A stretch of 64,000 bases of DNA from Hyphochytrium catenoides (GCA_900088475.1 FLMG01002522.1:48995-112994), one strand, 5' to 3'. Positions 22,701 to 34,109 are shown, counted from the stretch's first letter. Made by a program: numbers and translations. The notes: a model not told the origin generated them from the sequence alone.

Positions 22701-25700
22701 AACAGAGGACATCTCAGAGGCAAAGGACTTCCCGCTCGATTCGCCTACTGGTCTTCCAACTCAACCTCAAATTAGCAGCCCTAGGAGAATTGCAACAAGG
22801 TCAGCGGTAGCGGATAGCCAAAAGGCCAGCAAGCTTCTCGAGAAGTCGAGGAACAAGCAAATAGAGCCAAGAAGAACTCCGCGACTTGAAAAGAGACAGA
22901 CTCCTCCCTTATTAGAGAAAGATCTGAAGGTATCACTGCTACGCTATGTCTAACACTCTAGCCCGCTAGTTTAATCACTCTAGTCTGCCTTTTCTAACAC
23001 TCTAGTCTGCCTTTTCTAACACTCTAGTCTGCCTTTTCTAACACTCTAGCCATAATCGGCAACTCATCAAAGCCGATATTCGTCTGTCCTTCCTATTCCC
23101 TCACTGGAAGATGGGTCTATCTCATACCTCGCTGTTGCGCCTGATGACTGCAAGGCTCGCAGAGCTTTACCTGTCCTGTTGCATATCAACGTGAACTTAT
23201 GCTTGCTTCACTCGTAGTTGACGTCCGATACTGCCTCCGCTCAGAACACTGTCAGTGCCGAAGAGCCTAAGTCTGGTGCGAAAACAAGTACCAATAAGGA
23301 AAAGCAGGCGAAGCAGCAGGTGGCCGCTCTTGTCACCCCCCCTCCCGCTGCTAAGCCCTTGGTAAGTCCAGACTCTACCAGCAAAGTTATTCGTCATTGA
23401 TGTTCTCATTGCCTCTTTCTCTTCCCGCTTGTGAAAAGGCTCCAGTAGTACCACTGAGTGCAAGTGAAGTGCTGATTCCGATGGAGAGTCTCTCAGCTGG
23501 ATATATCAATGTAAGGACTCGGTCATTACCCACTCCTTTTGTGACTTTGACCCCATGTCTGGCACCCTTTCGCTACTCCGCTTACTGTCTGTTGCTTTGC
23601 TTCCCTTATTCTCAAGCTTTCAATGCTTCTCCCTTTGTGATAACCCTTGCTCTTTCCGATTTTTCAGCTCTCAAACACCTCTACCCTGCCTTTATTTTAC
23701 CAGGGAACATCCAGTAGGGGCCGACCCAGGTTCAAACCTGTCAGCTTTTGGACTAATGAGAGGATTGACTACCGCGGTGACCAACCAAAGCTGCTAACAG
23801 TGATTCCCCCGTATGTAATCTTCTCTTCCTTCTTTATGACATGGCTGGTCTAAGTTGCAGCTGGAAGATTCACTTTTCTTCTCTTTATAAAATCCGTCAT
23901 CCTCTTCTCTTGCTGGGGTTGCTTTTGCCTAGTCTGATGTCTGCCTTACAGATCCCGTCCGTCCCACCACCGCTATTCTCTACCTGTGTATTAATTCAGT
24001 TTGACTCTTCGGTGTATCTATTCAGGGAGCCAGAAAGTGCTCGCAAAGCCTCAAGCTCCGTTTCAGCTATAGAAGAAAGAGGCAAGGATGGCTCTAAAGA
24101 AGCACCTAAAAGTGGAAAGAAGAGACTGCCGAGCGAGGTGGACAGCTTGGATCAAGCATCGACAGAGAAAAAAAGGAAAATTGCCGGAAAGAAGCTTGCG
24201 GAAAAGCAAGTCAAGGCTGCAAAGAAGACAAAGCCTAAATCCAGCGGACACCATCCCATTGCAAAGCCAACAATCGAGGGAAAAGCTGCAAAAGCAACTG
24301 AGAGCAAAGGAACCACTAGGAAAGGGAGGGAGGAGGGAAAGGTAAAAGTTACTACCAAGAAGAACCAACTGAAAGGAGGAGTCGGCACAATGGCGTCCGG
24401 AGAGCCAGAGAAGGGCAAGAAGAGGAGAGAAACGAAAGCAAAGGACACAGAGATTGGCGCGCCGAAGGCCGGGACTAAGAAAAAGNNNNNNNNNNNNNNN
24501 NNNNNNNNNNNNNNNNNNNNNNNNNNNNATGGCGTCCTTTAGCCACAAGCCATGCCTTCCTTAAGGTCAGATCACGATAGCCACCTTTCCTCATAATCTT
24601 CAAGCCTACCAAGCTGTCTTTTGAAACTGTCTTTTGCTGAAGCAAGTTAAATTTTATCCTTATTTTCCATCCGAATGGGCCTGTTCCGTCTCTGATCTTC
24701 ATCATTAGCAGGACACAAGGCCAAATATCCCCCAAGAAAAAAGCACTTGGACTGGTCTACAGCTGAGGTCGCTAAGAAGGTGACAACAGAAGCGAGACCC
24801 AATAGCATCGCGACTGGTCGATGCTATACGCTGATCTTGCTTCTGTCTGACCCCCTTTTCTGCTATCCTTCATCATCTTCATCATTGTCTTCCTCTAGTG
24901 CGTATGCCATGGTGGACCCTACTCAGCAAAACTTCTGGAACTTGGTGAGCATTGCCTACTTTTACCTATGCTCGTGTCTAAAATGACTTAAACAGTGCAT
25001 GGCACTTAGATTGCCCGATCTTCTTTCATTGAGTTATCCATACGTTTCTCCTCGACTCCTTTTCTACTTCTGTTGTCTTGTCCATGCCTGCATCTTGTAG
25101 CAAAACGAGACCTGACCTCGAGATGAACCTTCCTTTGCGGTCCTTCTAGGTGGCGGAGCTCGTCCCCGGCAAAACCGGTATAGAATGCCATCAGAAGTGG
25201 TTTGAGAGGTTCCAGTCACCAAAAGAAAAGAAAAGAAAGAGAGGAGCCGACACTCCTGCTCAGTGGGAGGAGGATCCAACAACCACCAAGACTCCAAAGC
25301 TTGCCATGGCCAAAAAAGGCACTTTAAAAAATAAGAGACAACTCAGGAACTATGTTGAGGAGGTAAGAGACGCTCCCGTGCAGGCGGATGGAAGTGGGAA
25401 CCAATGTTTGCTGCGCGCCTTTCTGCATTCTCCCCGCAGTGCCTCTTTGGGCAAAGCCTGCTTGTTTGAGAACTCTGATACGGTCATCAATTCTGCCTGG
25501 GCGTTTCGAACTAACCTTCTTCGTAACGAGGATGACAAGCCTAAGCAAATTACCGACAAGCTCCCGCTCTTACCTCTCTAGGCATCTAAAGGCGTCGACG
25601 ACGATATCTTCGACTCAACTCCATTTAGAAGTCGAGGGTCCACTATTGACTACAAAGGCGTGGATGACATAAAGTCTCCTGAATACGTCGCGCCATCACC

Positions 25701-26515
25701 GCTCGTGTTCTCGGGCGGCAAGGTAATAGTTTGAGGTGTCTGACCTCAGCAATTGTATTCGCACCTGCATTAGCTTGACGAACGTTTCTGTGAGCTTGGT
25801 CAACCAAGATGCCTCCAGACTTTGCATGACGTTCTTCGTATTGTCCGCGCTCTCCTTTGCTTTTGCTCCTTGTTCCTCCATGGCTGGTGCTCTACGTCTT
25901 GTCCTCCCCCGCTGGCCCCTTCGTCGCCTGACCGCATGCCGTCTGAAGTTTTCGAGAGTGTTGAGATCTTCGTCATTGCAGGGAAGAGGGGAGGACGACT
26001 ACTCGGTACTCCTGGAAGTGAGTAAGGAGAAAAGGGTGAAGCTCGATGGATACATTAAGGAGGTGAAAACAAGAGTAGGTGCAAGTCGGCGTAATCAAGC
26101 CGTCAAGCATCTTCAACCTCCGGCTCCTAGAGAGAAAGCAGCATCTAGGGGGCTTGCAGAAGTAAGATCTGAAACGTGGACGCCACATCCTTTCCGTTCG
26201 ATGCTTTACTTTGTCTGTCAAAATTGTTGCTGCTCGTTCTTTCTGCACCTATGTTGGCATGTAAGCCCTTCTTTAGGTTAGGTCAATCCTCCTTTCTCTA
26301 AAGCGAATGCCTTTTGGTTCTAGGGAAAAGTGAAAGCAGTGACCACAGTGGTGCATACCACGAGGGGGAAGGTGAACGCTACTTTAACACCTGGCGGAAG
26401 GACTAGGATCAGAGGAGAAGATGTCTTTGCTTCAGGGAATAGTGGTGACGAAGATGGAGAAGAGCTAGATGAAGAGTCGTTTGAAGAAGGCCTCACTGAA
26501 TCAGACGAGGAGTAA
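19772..26515 (+). CDS. KNL2/M18BP1-like centromere protein (CENP-C motif plus SANT)
   Basis: This protein family recruits CENP-A deposition machinery to centromeres. The N-terminal exons (19772-19952, about 20145-20300, 20338-20405 and 20562-21811) and 22062-22929 encode a long, lysine- and serine-rich disordered region. At about 23709-23812 lies a CENP-C-like motif, RFKPVSFWTNERIDYRG. After a basic stretch interrupted by an assembly gap come LDWSTAE and AYAMVDPTQQNFWNL, joined to VAELVPGKTGIECHQKWFER. Together they make a SANT/Myb domain as in M18BP1. GTLKNKRQLRNYVEE and DDDIFDSTPFRSR follow, matching the M18BP1 C-terminal pattern. An acidic tail ends at 26515. Phases agree at most joins. 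The donor after AEVAKK (24779) is unresolved. No N-terminal SANTA domain is seen. Confidence 0.82.
22984..23049 (+). repeat. 22-bp minisatellite, three perfect copies
   Basis: The unit TCTGCCTTTTCTAACACTCT plus AG repeats three times without change at 22984-23049. Partial CTAACACTCTAG copies occur at 22950-22961 and 22973-22983. It lies in an intron of the KNL2-like gene. Each unit itself looks like a pyrimidine tract plus AG acceptor. Confidence 0.92.
24486..24528. other. Assembly gap (43 N)
   Basis: A run of N interrupts the lysine-rich exon of the KNL2-like gene just after AGTKKK. The donor site of that exon is lost in it. Confidence 0.99.
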
Positions 26516-27017
26516 TATCTATGTTGCTGACGATATTGTCAGCCTGTAGCATAACTAAATGATTATCTGTTCAATGGCTACTTGCCCGTTCTCAGTCAGC
26601 CGATTCAATCTAGAGGAAAGACGTTGGGGCAAGTTCGCTGGAGAAATGAGCAAGAATCAAGTGATTCGCATTGTTCACGTGTTCGAGGATGGACCTTGAG
26701 ATTCAAAGGAAAACAGGCGGTGGAGAACCATCTGTGGCACCCTACTACCGTATCACTACAAGTCTTCTACCCATGATGATCCTCGCAGCTTGGCATATCA
26801 CTTGAGAACTACCTCAATGAAAGGAGAGAGCCTACGTCGACGAGAGCTGAGGCTAAGTGTGAAAGAGTGAAGTGAGCACTTGCTTGAAATCCCGATGAGG
26901 ACTGTAAGTGCAAGGATCAATTGATCTTTAGTAAAACTGTTACTGGCTTTCAACACTCCCGTTCACTATCCATAATGCAAGCCCGAGAGCAGAACAGAAC
27001 TTCATTTACCGTACGAG
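26516..27017. other. Convergent intergenic region
   Basis: These are the 3' ends of the KNL2-like gene (+) and the RMD1 gene (-). No coding pattern, RNA gene or repeat was seen. Confidence 0.5.
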
Positions 27018-29458
27018 CTACATTTTGCCCCATAAGGACACCATGAGTTCCGCTGTGATGAGGAAGATGATATACCACTCCAACCTCTCACCCTTACGAG
27101 TGCCCAACACCTCCAGGAAAAACTGCACCGAGAAAGAGCAAGAGCGGCTTAGTACCAGAAATAACGGGCTACATTATACCAAAAGACAATCAACAAGGGC
27201 AAACTGGCGCTTCAAAAGAGCGCAGAAGAATAAAGCATGCTTTCAAGTAATAGGTGCCCAATACCTTGGAGTTATGCTGAATGAGATCAAGCTTGTAGTC
27301 CAGGTTCTTAAACCTTTCTGGAAGTTCAAACTCCTCCGAGAGCAGCTCCCATACCTAAGGCGATGAAGGATCACGTTCCGTGAGTCAGCAAAGCGCAATC
27401 TTATCTGTTGGTATTATGTGGGCACCCATCTTGCACTTTTCTAGAGGGATTCCCCTACAATGCCAGTATAGCTTATGTATTCATCGTTCATGTACCTACC
27501 TGGTGGTACTTGCGATGATCCCATTCTGCATCTCCTGGCTTCTTTCTATCAATGAGCTTCAACTTGGTGATTATATCTGTCAGAATGGTATTGTTGGTCG
27601 CAATTAGCTGGAAGAGCTTCTTTTTATGCAGGTCCTCATTGTATCGGCCCAGAAACTTCAGGTTCAGGGACCACCCGGTGCCATGTTGCTCGACATTGTC
27701 GTTCAACGCCTGGAATTGCTCCAGAATGGAGTCCACTGCTTGCTCGTAGTACATGAGGGCAACTGTCTGACCTAGCACGCCTGCTATTGTCTGTGTGAGG
27801 GCCATAGCGAGGTTAGAATTTGCTATGCTATCGCTAGGCTTAGAATTGAAAGGAGAAAACAGCCCTTGATGCGGGAATGCACTTAATGGACCACACGTAG
27901 CAAGACTGCCCAGGTTCTAGGGTGAGGTGACAATCTCCAGGTAAAAAAGGCTTCCACGAGACAATCTCAAGACCTAAGAGAGCAACCGTAGTCTAAGATG
28001 AGGGCAAAGCCCACCGACTCCAAGTGTTTGACAGGGCATCAAGACGAACGAGTCTATCACCTTGATTCCGTTGATATCAACGCGCTGCAAGGCGAGCCTA
28101 TTGTCCTCGAGCTTGCACCAGTCCTTGAAGGTGGAGCAAGCAGCAACGTCCAGGAACTCCTCGTGCTTCATCATTTCAAAGATTCCGGAGCTAATGTTAC
28201 GGACTTCGGCCTAAAAGCAAAACGTCAGGTAAAAGTCCTTGGACTAGATTGAAGCACAGGAGGTCAGCACTAAAAGAAAGGAGACACAAGGTAAGGAAGA
28301 GAGGGGCTTATAAGCTGGGGAGCTGCTTGGGAGACAGGCATCACAGAACTGAACATGGGACTTAGGACGAATACGCGAGTACAGTGAATATGGTTTAATT
28401 GATGACCACAACCAAGCAAGAGCTAGCCATAAGGGCGGGCGGTGAATGCCTCTAGGCGGAATTACCTTTAGAGTAGAGATGACCAGATCATCGCAGTTGA
28501 AAAACACACATGCACCATAGTCAAAGTAGACGGCGTAGGCATCCTGAGCGCGGCGAGTAGGGATGCCGTTGATATTCAGGCTTGGTGAGCGTTCTCTCCC
28601 TGAAGGCTAAATGCAGACATAGTGGATATTCAGCAGACGACAATTGTAAGGTCCGCTGCACTTGAAGGTAAGAGATTGTAATCGAAATCGCGAAGAGAAG
28701 ACAACAGTGACGTCGCGAAGGTAGTTCAGCCATAACGTGCCTTCGCAGTGCTGCTTATTCTTACGACCACGCTGTTTTTGTTCATATGCACCGTGCTGGA
28801 GCTATACAACTTCTGAAACACCTTCACGATGTCAATTCGTCTAGCGAAATGGACAGCCTTTATATTCATTGTTTCACAGACTACGGGTGATCCTTTAGAG
28901 CTGTCGTCTTCCACCTCCTGCAGCATGTTTAAGCCATTCATCAGTTAGCAATATACCCCTCAAACCAGAGGATGACTCACATTACTTGGCAGCCTGTTCT
29001 CCACAGGAAGCAGCACGATGTCCTGCATAATAAGGTTTAGCAAACTGTCCTCCAAAGTTGTATCAACCAAAAGCAGCTCCCACCTGAAGCTCGTAGGGCA
29101 CCGTACCAACCGGCTCTAGCCTTGTTTCGTCAACATCGCTGAAAGGATTCCCAGTCCAAAGCGTAGGGGCTCCTTGGCCACCTTTATCGGAAGGGCTAAG
29201 ATGACATTAGATATCGCGTACCAATGAGGGGCAGCCAACAAGGGCACAAGCAAGTACCTGGATGTAGATAGGTGTCGAGGATGAGCGCAACCATATCGTC
29301 CACTGCTAATGAAAGCTTTTCCTGCGTGCTTCCTCACTATGCCACGGCCCACTCTGTAGCTACTTGGGTATCTACGGTGATTAGAAAAGTGCGATGAGCC
29401 TCCCCATTGACCCAAAGGCGCGGGAGACAACTTACAGTCCGCGAAGGAAGCAGCTCAT
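27018..29458 (-). CDS. RMD1/RMND1 family (DUF155) mitochondrial protein
   Basis: RMND1-type proteins sit in the mitochondrial inner membrane and support mitochondrial translation. Exons begin 29458-29436, 29371-29258 and 29195-29084. The first two encode an arginine- and serine-rich leader without acidic residues (MSCFLRGLYPSSYRVGRG), a good mitochondrial presequence. Next come ELQDIVLLPVENRLPSN, NIKAVHFARRIDIVKVF, then the DUF155 core AYAVYFDYGACVFFNCDD, EVRNISSGIFEMMKHEEF, and SIMALTQTIAGVLGQ with a following MYYE. A C-terminal exon (FLEVLGTRKGERLEW, then YIIFLITAELMVSLWG) gives the usual terminal transmembrane segment. The family core usually reads GVVVFWG. Here it is GACVFFN. One donor (C|GTTATG near 28735) is weak, so that boundary is uncertain. 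Confidence 0.87.
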
Positions 29459-29814
29459 TCTTGCTTGTCAGGTGTTACAACCGCTAACAATAGTTCCAGT
29501 ACTAGAGAATGCAAATCAGTCGCAATCTATACCCGCTCTGAGCCCCAACCCGTGTTTCGTCGGGGTGGTCAACCTGAATATCCCAGGCAGAGAATAGTCG
29601 GGGAGGTGATGTCAATATAAGATTCAGACCCAGAAACGAAGCTCACATAAAAAACCACTGAAAGCTCAACTTCTTTTACAGACAACGAACACAGAGGCCA
29701 TTCTGATTCGTAGACAGAGCTTCGCGTCCAGCGGCCCGCTAACGACGAAGTAATCGTCGATCGTCTTTTTGGGTCTTCATATATCTAAGCCTTTCCTCCA
29801 AACTCAGCAAAAGC
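29459..29814. other. Promoter region of the RMD1 gene and tRNA 5' flank
   Basis: I see no coding pattern. One CCGCTAACGACG element at 29733-29744 resembles the CCGCTAACGGC motif found elsewhere in the window. Confidence 0.4.
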
Positions 29815-29894
29815 GGTGCGATGGCCGAGGGGTCTAAGGCGCCAGGTTTAGGCCCTGGTCCGTGAGGGCGTGGGTTCGAATCCCACTCGCATCA
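29815..29894 (+). tRNA. tRNA-Leu (anticodon UAG), copy 1
   Basis: Acceptor GGTGCGA pairs with TCGCATC (one G-U). The anticodon stem CCAGG/CCTGG encloses loop TTTAGGC with anticodon TAG, reading CUA leucine codons. The T arm GTGGGTTCGAATCCCAC is perfect, and a long variable arm marks a class II tRNA. The A box (TGGCCGAG) and B box (GGTTCGAATCC) are intact. No intron is present and CCA is not encoded. A T6 run at 29899-29904 is a Pol III terminator. Confidence 0.96.
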
Positions 29895-29982
29895 AAACTT
29901 TTTTGTGAGTTCCTCCTAGCACTAAGCAAAACGGCGTTCGACGTTTATGTACATTGCTGGAACATCTGTTTTCCAATCAAAG

Positions 29983-30062
29983 GGTGCGATGGCCGAGGGG
30001 TCTAAGGCGCCAGGTTTAGGCCCTGGTCCGAGAGGGCGTGGGTTCGAATCCCACTCGCATCA
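29983..30062 (+). tRNA. tRNA-Leu (anticodon UAG), copy 2
   Basis: This copy is identical to copy 1 except T to A in the variable arm (CCGTGAGG becomes CCGAGAGG). It starts 168 bp downstream. All stems are intact and a T7 terminator follows at 30067-30073. The flanks between the copies are unlike, apart from the AAAACTTTTTT tail, so the duplication is not very recent. Confidence 0.96.
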
Positions 30063-30073
30063 AAACTTTTTTT

Positions 30074-31504
30074 CTTTATCTTGATTTTTTATTATAAAGT
30101 ACAGTANNGTCTGTAGAGGCGGCTTGATAAACTCGGTGGCGTCGTAAAACGGTAATTCTCCCTTCCTCCCTCCTACGAGTACTGCGTGCCCTTGGTTCTT
30201 CATTATGAGGGCACTGAGGAAGCTAATGCTATAAACCAGAGAAACAATAAGTTCTACTTGTTGCCTTTATTTATATGTCCGCCGCCAGATCTGTTGAGAG
30301 GATTCATGTCTCTGATGATGGCGGTGGCGGGCGGCGCAGCTGTCAGTCCCGACATCCTCATCATCTACCTCCTCCTTTTGTTTATCGTCTTCTTCAATTT
30401 TGGTCCTTATCATTATGACAACGATGATGGTAAGCGCTACTACTATTCCTGTTATATGTCTTACTTCTTGCTGCGCGCGCTACCGTGAAGGAATCCCTCT
30501 GCTGCGTGATGTTTGTCTGAACTGAAGACCAGGCCAGCCAAGACTGTACAGAGAGGCAAAGCACCTTTTTATTCTCTGTCTTTGGCCTTATAACCATTAC
30601 TAATGGTAGCCCTAGACCGATCTGGTGGTGCCGGCACAAGAAAAGGAGGAGAGAGGGAGGACGATGATCGATGATGGCTGCACAACAACAGAAGCGGGTG
30701 TGGCAGTAGGTATAGGAGAAGGCGAAGATAATGGAGGAGGGCGCGGAAAAGGAAGACGACTATCTATCTAATGTTCGTTATTGGTGATGGTCTTTTTGAT
30801 CTTTGAAGTAGAGAATAGTTTTTCTTGCTGCAGGGTTATGGAAGATGGTTGTTGGTGCATTATCTACATCTTCTTATCATCATCAGGTATCCGTGGCGGT
30901 GGTTAGTAGGGTTAGGCGTAGCTATCAATTTCCTCATAGAAAAAAGGGCATTATGATAAGATATATGGTAGTAGTCGATGGTGGGGCGGATGGTTGCTGA
31001 AAGGAAGAGCTTCGGTCGCCTACTGGTCGCAACTATTCTCCCAAAAGTCTCACCTGGGATTGTGCCATTCATTCGCTAAAACGTCTCCATTAGAGCTCTC
31101 GTTCAAAGAGTTTACCCCTGCACCAATAGATATATTTGGCCTTTTTCGAAGGTGTCATCGTGGTAGAGTAGGCCAGCAGCAGACAGCTGTTACTCGCGAA
31201 CTCTAATACGTAGAACAAGAGACTTCACATTGGACCTGCTTTCATATCGCACGAGAGCTCAGCAGTGTCTCCATAAGGAGAATGAAGTCCCTTGCAGTCG
31301 TGGGCGATCACTGATAGCTGTTCAGCATGCCCTATACATAAAATGGTGTAGCAGAGTTATAGCTTAGTATTAGTCGACAGGAAAAATTCTCGCCGATCTG
31401 GTGGTGGCGACTACTTCCATTTTATAATCTCACTTTTATTTTTGCCAACTAATCGTGTCTTATTATCCTTTGCGTTCTTTCTAAACCTCCTCTGTCGTGC
31501 AACA
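30074..31504. other. Intergenic region without supported gene
   Basis: Two ambiguous bases lie at 30107-30108. The sequence is locally simple, with TCATCATC, GGAGGA and TTATTATC-like runs at 30350-30430 and 30640-30780. A 100-aa ORF (30186-30488) is rich in Y and L because of this composition and has no motif. No RNA gene was recognised beyond the tRNAs. Confidence 0.5.
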
Positions 31505-31741
31505 CTAGTCGGTGGTTAGCGCCGACAGTGAATCTGCGAACCAGTTTGTTCCCCTTGCAGGCTCCGGCCGCTTGATTACGAAGAGGCCCACTTCACATTT
31601 AGCAATCTCTAAGGTCTTTCCTCCATCCTTTGCCTTGCCCCTGCTGACCGCCATCACGGCCACTCCTGAGATCATTGATGGACCGAGCGTTTTGTCTCCG
31701 AGTGAACCGGCCATAATATCGACGTACGATGTGTCTGTCTG
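31505..31741 (-). CDS. Hypothetical short ORF, possibly a terminal exon
   Basis: The frame from about 31741 to the TAG at 31505 contains LGDKTLGPSMISGVAVMAV and GLFVIKRPEPARGTNWFA, which reads like a folded segment, but I recognise no family. It lies just downstream of the triple-cNBD gene, whose last codons overlap a good donor (GTAAGC at about 31838). It could be that gene's alternative last exon, but the phase does not match, so it may belong to another gene or be chance. Confidence 0.25.
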   Translation of the reverse strand, partial: QTDTSYVDIMAGSLGDKTLGPSMISGVAVMAVSRGKAKDGGKTLEIAKCEVGLFVIKRPEPARGTNWFADSLSALTTD

Positions 31742-31839
31742 TCAACGCACTAGAAACTCTAGGGAAGGACCTTAATGGGAGCGGTGTCCTATGTGCGCCT
31801 AGCCATTAAGTTAGGCACATCTTATCCCTATCATCCCGC

Positions 31840-34109
31840 TTACAAGGTCTGGGAGGTATTGCTGTAAAGCTCGATGCCACCTAGCCTCTCCGCCAACACT
31901 CGTTGCAATTGCGGTCTGATGTCGGGAACAACAGCGAGGAAATTCTCAAAGCTTTCAACTGTCAGCGAAAGCAGCAAAGAATCCTGCCTTGCCACGACAG
32001 TCGCCGTACGGGGCTTTCTATCGATCAGTGCTAACTCTCCAATCCCCTCGCCTGGAGAGCACCATGAAAGGATGAGAACATGGCATAGGGCAGAGAAGGT
32101 AGTGGGAGCAGGGAAGGGGATGTCCTCAAGTGTTTTTCGCACAGATTTCAACATATTGCCCTACCTGGCCGTAGCTGCTTCACCTCAGCCTCGACGATCT
32201 GACCTTCTTGGTCTTGCCTCTTTAGTACGGAGCAGAAACCAGACAGAAGGATAAAGAACTTGCTTCCCTTGTCCCCTTCTGTATAAACACATCCTTTAGA
32301 TTAACTCCATATCGCGTTATAGGTGGCCCTTCACTTTTCACGTCATTCTTGTGGAACACTTCCATCCCCCTAGTGGTATGTCGCTGTCAAAAAGATGGCA
32401 TAAGGTAAATCCCCTGCTTACTCTTCTGCCTCCTTCTCGACGATTTGCCCCTTTGAGACTTACCCTTAAAGATTTTGGTGCCAGCATCTATGCTTTCAAA
32501 CCTGAAGAGCTCCGCCAGCAGCTGCCACTCTCTCGCATTGGGCTGCTGGACGAGGCTTTGGAAAAACGGGATTCTCAAAATCGATTGAGCCATACGGCCA
32601 CTTGCAATGTTCATGAACGTCTTCTTTAGCTCTGGGAAGATCTGAGTTTGCCCGGGAAGGACAATGAGTGTAAATAATAGTCTAGGTTGCACAGTGAGAA
32701 TTGTTTGCGGCCACCATAAGAGAGTACGCAACGGCTGATCAAAGCAGAGATGGTCACCAGGTAACCCATTACCAATCACGCGTAGCTTTGGCCACGACAA
32801 ACTTTAGAATAAGAGGTCGGGAGATGGAGGTGTCAGACCTTCAAAAACTTGTCAAACTCCTCTGCTCCAAGCCTAAGGAGCGTACAGGGAGAAGTCGCCC
32901 TCGCACTCGATACCCATGGTCTCGGTCGCAGTAACGAATGCTCGCCAATGTATTCACCCCGTCCAAGGTGCCTGAGAGAGACCTGCGTATGGATGATTAT
33001 ATAAGCCAAGGGTTTATCCAAGGTAAAATACCTCGTCCACGGAAACCTCATAAAGTTGACAGTAAATCGACAGTGTGACGTGAGCAAATCCGCTTCTATC
33101 AAGTGTGAAGCAAGAAGCCCAAAAAGGCGGACAGGAAGAGGTAGCATTGAGGCAGATGATCGTAGAAGTGGCATACGGGGGAGAAGCGGTTCAAACAGGA
33201 AACAGTACCTCTAGCCCATTCCTATTTTTGGTATAGATCTCTAGCTCGCCATTGACTACGAGACAGAAGCAAGCAGCCATTTCTCCCTCCCGGAAGACCT
33301 GTGAACGAGGGGTGTGCTTAGCTCCAACATTGAGGCAAAAACTGCTCAGGTAGGCAAACAAACGAGAAAAAGAAGGGACAACGGTGACCCACATCTGCTG
33401 CTGGATTGTAGTGCTGCATTTTGAAGAGAGAACCCAGAACTCTCAGCCTGCTGTCATCGAAACCTCGAAACAAAGCCAGTGCAGATAGAGCAGATGGCAG
33501 TCTCAAAGAGAATAAATACGCGAGATTGGAGCCAAGATCCGGCATCTTTCGGCTGAGGGCATCAAGATTCTCTCTACCAAGTGTTCGGTGGTAGCGAGCC
33601 GCGCCATACGGATATCCAAGTTAGAGGTACTGGACATGATGGCTAAAAATACTGAAGGAGAGCACAAGCCTCACCCGGAAAGGCACAGCAACGTCGACGG
33701 AACAGACGAGATCATTGACAGCTGCATTGAAGCATCCCTATCGACGTTGGCAGAGCCTAAGGGCAAAGAACTCTCGCCAAAGTGATCAAATGGCCCCATT
33801 TCGTGAAGAACCAAACTCCCATTACTTGACTGTCTTTCGTGTACTCCTTCAGCATCTGAATTCCAAGCAATGCTCACTCTTCCGGACAGAATGACAAATA
33901 TCTCCTTTTCCTACAGCCCAATTATATGGACAATGTGAGAATTGTGAGTGAGAGACAGATAGCAATGGAAGCAAGGGGGCTTGAGAGATAGTATTAGGAT
34001 GTGCGAGACTATACCTTTTTCAGAGGACTATGTAGGGGAACTTTGGCTGAAACCTGTCTCAACTGCAGGAAGTTCCCAAGTGAGACCAAGGCATTGTGAC
34101 TGACCTGTT
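31840..34109 (-). CDS. Protein with three cyclic-nucleotide-binding domains
   Basis: Exons chain in phase at about 34109-34017, 33914-33675, 33615-33408, 33304-33211, 32994-32838, 32641-32466, 32310-32180 and 32055-31840. Domain 1 has KEKEIFVILSGRVSI and GPFDHFGESSL, but no clear RxA(T/S). Domain 2 has FREGEMAACFCLVVNGELEI and GEYIGEHSLLRPRPWVSSAR, then AT. Domain 3 has YTEGDKGSKFFILLSGF and IGELALIDRKPRTATV, a full phosphate-binding cassette (GEL...PRTAT). Such domains bind cAMP or cGMP in PKA regulatory subunits, PKG and Epac. No kinase, GEF or channel part is visible, and the last domain ends near the TAA at 31840. The start codon was not found: the first exon frame is closed by TGA just upstream at about 34123, so an earlier exon is missing. 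Confidence 0.8.

Noticed and set aside
22984-23049. Repeat array considered as a CRISPR
   Set aside because: Units are contiguous 22-mers with no spacers, inside an intron of a eukaryotic gene.
30186-30488. 100-aa plus-strand ORF with hydrophobic runs
   Set aside because: It lies in simple TCATCA/TATTAT sequence, has no homologue pattern and no splice partners.
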